A stretch of DNA of 41,476 bases from Alphaproteobacteria bacterium (GTDB lineage: Bacteria > Pseudomonadota > Alphaproteobacteria > Micropepsales > Micropepsaceae), in contig JAFAVP010000150.1 of NCBI GenBank assembly GCA_019242395.1, positions 1 to 41,476 of the forward strand, in the 5' to 3' direction. Position 1 is the first letter of the stretch; every line of letters begins with the position of its first letter. Both the position numbers and the translations under genes were made by a program. A model generated the notes under the pieces. The model was not told the origin of the DNA and ran no database searches. It worked only from the letters and a program-made list of their open reading frames with translations. Below are positions 38,088-41,476 of the stretch, piece after piece.

Positions 38088-40409
38088 TCAGGCAGCGTGC
38101 GCCTGTTCGCTCAGCCGCCGGGGCAAATGACAGCGCACCAATGTGCCGCGCCCTTCGCCCGTTTCGATTTCCACCCAGCCGGAATGCAGCTCCACAAAAC
38201 TGTTCACGAGCGCCAGCCCCAGCCCGGCCCCCGCGCGCTTTCCGGCGCGCCCCCTCGCTTCGAACCGGTCGAAGGCACGGGCCTGGAAATCGGCGGCAAT
38301 CCCCGGTCCGCTGTCCGAGACGTAAATCTGGACATCGTCGCCGGCAATCTGCGCGCCGAGGGTGATGGCCCCGCCGCGCGGCGTATATTTGAAGGCGTTC
38401 GACAGGAGGTTGAAGACCACCTGACGGATGCGCCGCTGATCGAGCATCGCGGTGCCGAGATCCGGTTTCACATCGAGCCGGAATGCGATGTCGAGCCCAG
38501 CGGCATGCTGGCGCAAGGGCTCCGCGACCCGTTTTAGAAGATCGAACAGATCTACGCGGCCCAATTCGAGGCGCATGTTGCCGGACTCGATCATGGCCAG
38601 ATCGAGAATGTCGCTCGTGATTTCGGCCAGTTTGTGCGAGGCCGTCAGAATATTCTGTATGTAATCGGACTGCTTTGCCGTGAGCGCGCCCGCATGTCCA
38701 CCGGCCAACAGATCGGCGAACCCCTGGACCGCGTTGAGCGGGTCGCGGAACAGGAAGGAGGCGTGCTGCACGAAATCGGACTTCAGCTTGTCCGCCGCCA
38801 TCAGGGCATCGTTGCGTTCGCGCAGCGCCGTCTCGATGCGGAAGCGATCGGTGATATCGGCGAAGGTGACGAGCGTCGCGCCGTCCGGCAAGCCCGCGAG
38901 CGCCACCGCCACAATGCTGCCGTCGGACCGCTCGACATGACCCCATTCGTGCAGCCGTTCTCCTCCGGAAGAGATGCTGGCCGTGAGCTTTTGCCACGCA
39001 GCCTCTTCTCCGAATCGTTGCACGCACGCCTGAGCGATCTTCTGGACGTGCGGCTCGTCTGAGAGTTCGTCTTCCTCGAACTGCCACAGCCGGGCAAACG
39101 CGGTGTTGTGCAGTTTGAGCCGGCCGTCCGGGCCGAACACCGAAACGCCTTCGCTGAGGGAGTTGAGGGTGGCCCGTTGCACGCGGATCAAGGTGTTATA
39201 GGAACTCTCCAGCCGCAGCTTCTCGGTGATGTCCTCAAAAAGATAGGCGATGCCGCCAAGCGGATGGGGTTGCGCCACCACGCGCAGCGTCCTGCCATCC
39301 GGCAGGTGCCATTGTTCCTCGGGGATGAACTGGTCCGTCCGGTGATAGGCCGAGAGGCGTTCGCGCTTCCAGGCCTGGAAATCCCGTTGTTCCGGAAGCT
39401 TGCGTGCCTCGCGCAAGCGATCGAGCAACTCGCCGTCCGTCGGATGGGCCGCAAGCCAAGGCTCCGGGAGGTCCCATAACTGCGCGAAAGCCTGATTGTA
39501 AAACGACAGCCGCTGATCGCTGCCGAAGATGGCGACGGCTGTGGTGAGCTTGTTCAGTGTATCGGAGTGCGCATCCAGGTGTTGCTGCAGCGTGGCCTCG
39601 GCATTGGAGGCAGCGGTCACATCCAGCGCGATGCCAAGAACATTGCCATCTGGGAGCGGGATGGCGGTGAGCGACATGGCCCGCCGCTGACCTTGCACCG
39701 CGACATAGCGCTTGCCCTCCACGCGCACGTCTTCGCTGCGCGCGGAGCTGGCAAGCTCGCGCTCCGCTTTTTCCAATCCGCTTTGCATGCCGATTGCGGC
39801 CGCGGCATCCGGCGCGCCCACGGTTTCGACAAATGCGCGGTTGACCCAGGTGAGCGCAAGCGAGCGGTCGCGCAGCCACACCGGCATCGGCAGCACGTCC
39901 ATGGCCGCATGCAGATCACTGGAAACGGTGGCCACTGCTTGAATGGCTTCCTTGTCGAGCCACAGTGCGGCGAGCCCACCCACCGCCCGGCCGCGCACGC
40001 GCACGGTCTCCCCGCTGCGCGTTTGCGCATGCAGCGCGAAGGAAGCGCCGCTTTCGCCAAGATCGTCGAGCGCCTGCGAGAGGAGGAGCGCATCGGGGCC
40101 GGCAAGGCATGCCTCCAGGAGCTCCTCGCTTCCGCCGTAGGAGCGGGTCATCTCCAAATCGTGGCCCCACACCAGAACACGCTCGCGCCCCGCTTCGATG
40201 ATGGCATCGCGCGCCGACACGGCGGCGCGGGCGCGCGCGTTGACCTCGCGCATGGCGCGGCGCAGCTTGGCCGCGGCGCTGTGGGCCGAGATCGCCCAAA
40301 GGGATGCGGCGATCGAAAGCGCGACGGCGCCGAAGCTGATAACGCTTGGCACCATGCTGCCGCCGGACGCGAGCGCGGGTTGAGGCAGCAGCAAGAGGGC
40401 TGGGATCAC
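38088..40409 (-). CDS. divL: DivL-like PAS-domain cell-cycle pseudokinase (Phe at the phospho-acceptor site)
   Basis: Membrane-anchored sensor kinase homologue. The GTG at 40409 gives 773 residues, close to Caulobacter DivL (769), with N-terminal hydrophobic segments (about 1-40) and three to four PAS-like regions (about 95-540). The HisKA helix reads 'KSDFVQHASFLFRDPLN': Phe552 replaces the phospho-His and also the Tyr550 of Caulobacter DivL. The HATPase domain is intact ('NLLSNAFKYTP', 'DSGPGIA', 'GAGLGLAL'), and 'SFVELHSGWVEI' is a DivL hallmark. DivL tunes CckA and so CtrA phosphorylation in response to DivK. The start is uncertain; the frame runs to 40661, but upstream codons look intergenic. 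Confidence 0.85.
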   Translation of the reverse strand: MIPALLLLPQPALASGGSMVPSVISFGAVALSIAASLWAISAHSAAAKLRRAMREVNARARAAVSARDAIIEAGRERVLVWGHDLEMTRSYGGSEELLEACLAGPDALLLSQALDDLGESGASFALHAQTRSGETVRVRGRAVGGLAALWLDKEAIQAVATVSSDLHAAMDVLPMPVWLRDRSLALTWVNRAFVETVGAPDAAAAIGMQSGLEKAERELASSARSEDVRVEGKRYVAVQGQRRAMSLTAIPLPDGNVLGIALDVTAASNAEATLQQHLDAHSDTLNKLTTAVAIFGSDQRLSFYNQAFAQLWDLPEPWLAAHPTDGELLDRLREARKLPEQRDFQAWKRERLSAYHRTDQFIPEEQWHLPDGRTLRVVAQPHPLGGIAYLFEDITEKLRLESSYNTLIRVQRATLNSLSEGVSVFGPDGRLKLHNTAFARLWQFEEDELSDEPHVQKIAQACVQRFGEEAAWQKLTASISSGGERLHEWGHVERSDGSIVAVALAGLPDGATLVTFADITDRFRIETALRERNDALMAADKLKSDFVQHASFLFRDPLNAVQGFADLLAGGHAGALTAKQSDYIQNILTASHKLAEITSDILDLAMIESGNMRLELGRVDLFDLLKRVAEPLRQHAAGLDIAFRLDVKPDLGTAMLDQRRIRQVVFNLLSNAFKYTPRGGAITLGAQIAGDDVQIYVSDSGPGIAADFQARAFDRFEARGRAGKRAGAGLGLALVNSFVELHSGWVEIETGEGRGTLVRCHLPRRLSEQAHAA

Positions 40410-40720
40410 CGAAGCCCCAAAGGAGCGGCGCTTGTGTGCCCGGCTTATTGGCCCTGCCGGTTTGAAGCCTACTCTCAAGCCGCCCCCGATTCCGCGCTTC
40501 CGCCGCGAATCACTGCGGAATCGGAATGATATGCAGGTACCCCGGCATGGCATAGGCATAGGGGTTAACAAATCGTAAAAATCCAGATGTGGTTCCGCGG
40601 GCGACAGCTTGGGGATGGCGGGCGGAGCGGTAACGAGTGGCGCGAAGAGCCGCCGGAGCACCGCCGCTCGCTAGACTTTCCAGCCACGCTCTCTTACAAG
40701 CGCGCTCTCCCGCCCAGCGC
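40410..40720. promoter_or_regulatory. divL: Upstream region of divL with GANTC cluster, inverted repeat and CtrA-like box
   Basis: 311 bases between divL and tRNA-Phe. It contains a perfect 10-base inverted repeat, CCGATTCCGC (40486-40495) and GCGGAATCGG (40515-40524). Three GANTC sites (CcrM methylation motif) lie at 40488-40492, 40507-40511 and 40518-40522; two of them are in the repeat arms. A TTAA-N7-TAAA sequence at 40565-40579 differs by one base from the CtrA box TTAA-N7-TTAA. The stretch also could encode an N-terminal extension of divL in frame, but codon use and lack of homology argue against it. Confidence 0.55.
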
Positions 40721-40796
<76 letters not shown>

Positions 40797-41072
40797 TTCA
40801 TCCGGCGGTTGATGCTTTCGCTTCAGTGCTTTTTTGGAATTGGAGGCGGCGCCTCGTGCGCTGATGGCTTTAGCGTGCGCGCTTGCCGCTCTCGGCGCCA
40901 ACTAGTCAGACACCAATTCTTTCGCGCGCCATGCGCGTTGCAAAATCTGCAAGCCAAGCCATCTCCGGCTTTGCCGTTAGTTGGCGGCGGGAGCAGATTT
41001 GCAGGTCGCGGAGTCGTGACTTCAGGCCGAGGGCTCGAGTGTTAGCGTTCGCGCGCCGAGGACAAAGGCTTC
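40797..41072. other. Intergenic region after tRNA-Phe with two interleaved inverted repeats
   Basis: 276 bases without a supportable gene. A run of six T at about 40829-40834 follows the tRNA and may aid termination, without a convincing stem. CGCCAACTA (40896-40904) and TAGTTGGCG (40978-40986) are a perfect 9-base inverted pair. TGCAAAATCTGC (40939-40950) and GCAGATTTGCA (40993-41003) form a near-perfect second pair interleaved with the first. Their role is unknown. Confidence 0.35.
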
Positions 41073-41476
41073 GTGACCGTTTCAGCACCAGAAAGTTCAG
41101 TGCGCGCATCCGGGTCGCCCTACGGCGCCGCTTGTCGCAGCACCGCCGAGGCGAAGCGGCTGCTTGTTGGACGGGATGCGCCGTTTGCACCTCACGAAGG
41201 CGTTTCTCTGCTCGAAGAGGCGGCAACGCGAGGCGATGCGGAGGCGCTGTGCGCGCTGGCCACCTTACGCGCCGGAGGTGCCTGGACCCACCATAGCTGG
41301 CCGCAGGCGCTCGAACTGTTGCAGCGCGCCTCCGAGTGCGGCTCTCCCGATGCACGTACGCAACTCTGCCTTTTGGCGGGCGACCGCCTTCTTGCGGCCG
41401 CCGTGCGCAACGGGGAGGACCGCGCGCCTGATCGCTGGGAGCGCTTGAAGCACAGCATCAATCTGCAGGCCTGGAC
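41073..41476 (+). CDS. Sel1-like repeat N-terminus, CDS cut by the window end
   Basis: A GTG at 41073, preceded by AAAGG five bases upstream, opens a frame that stays open to the last base; the visible part is about 134 residues. It contains Sel1/TPR-like helical pairs: 'EEAATRGDAEALCALATLRA' and 'ALELLQRASECGSPDARTQL'. In Alphaproteobacteria such an N-terminal module often precedes a prolyl-4-hydroxylase (2OG-Fe) domain, which would lie outside the window; this is a guess from family knowledge. No signal peptide is visible. Confidence 0.6.
   Translation, partial: MTVSAPESSVRASGSPYGAACRSTAEAKRLLVGRDAPFAPHEGVSLLEEAATRGDAEALCALATLRAGGAWTHHSWPQALELLQRASECGSPDARTQLCLLAGDRLLAAAVRNGEDRAPDRWERLKHSINLQAW

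Noticed and set aside
40410-40661. N-terminal extension of divL to 40661
   Set aside because: The extra 84 codons show no homology, contain the inverted repeat and GANTC cluster, and would make the protein longer than the family; the GTG at 40409 gives the usual length.

Overview
The window looks like a piece of alphaproteobacterial chromosome. It is GC-rich, carries ordinary housekeeping genes throughout, and has tightly packed ATGA/GTGA-coupled operons. The lineage call rests on three things: the gene block trpF-trpB-trpA-accD-folC / trxA-addA-addB-murU-amgK-tsaE, a DivL-type cell-cycle pseudokinase, and a DmeF-like cation exporter. I cannot name the genus. Two tRNA genes are present, tRNA-Gly(GCC) and tRNA-Phe(GAA). 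I see no phage, integrase, IS transposase, CRISPR array or rRNA.

Layout. 1-770: two small unrecognised genes, one cut by the window edge and one broken by a nested G/C-block inverted repeat. 771-6169: glutathione-dependent formaldehyde dehydrogenase (minus), an OmpA-domain envelope protein (plus), and a minus-strand operon of sulfotransferase, succinyl-CoA:3-ketoacid CoA-transferase A and B, and an MFS carboxylate-type transporter. 6228-8940: a PEBP-family protein, an MFS exporter, a GNAT acetyltransferase and a DUF2141 protein. 9110-12433: a phosphofructokinase with pyrophosphate-type active-site residues, malate dehydrogenase, a CDF metal exporter and tRNA-Gly. 12533-15335: a ProX-type tRNA-editing protein, a membrane TolB-like/TPR protein, and a tiny secreted Pro/His/Cys-rich peptide.

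15527-17703: a protein-quality-control style cluster (CnoX-like thioredoxin-TPR protein, LON-substrate-binding-domain protein, Trm112-like, DUF971). 17704-19552: a frameshifted secreted GloVer-repeat protein and a lone receiver-domain response regulator. 19836-25887: IHF beta, then pyrF, trpF, trpB, trpA, accD and folC on the plus strand. 25911-35709: a minus-strand operon read tsaE, amgK, murU-like, addB, addA, trxA, and possibly a GIN-domain protein. It joins tRNA modification, peptidoglycan-sugar salvage and double-strand-break repair. 35834-38029: an FAD ferredoxin reductase, a [2Fe-2S] ferredoxin and a 2-oxoglutarate/Fe(II) oxygenase lie between tsaE and divL. 38088-40409: divL. 40721-40796: tRNA-Phe. 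A CDS starting at 41073 runs off the end.

Most interesting points: the DivL-like kinase has Phe at the phospho-acceptor position, where canonical kinases have His and Caulobacter DivL has Tyr. A CtrA-box-like sequence and three clustered GANTC sites lie just upstream of it. The 78-residue secreted peptide looks built to bind metal. The phosphofructokinase is predicted to use PPi. Several convergent gene pairs have abutting or overlapping stop codons.
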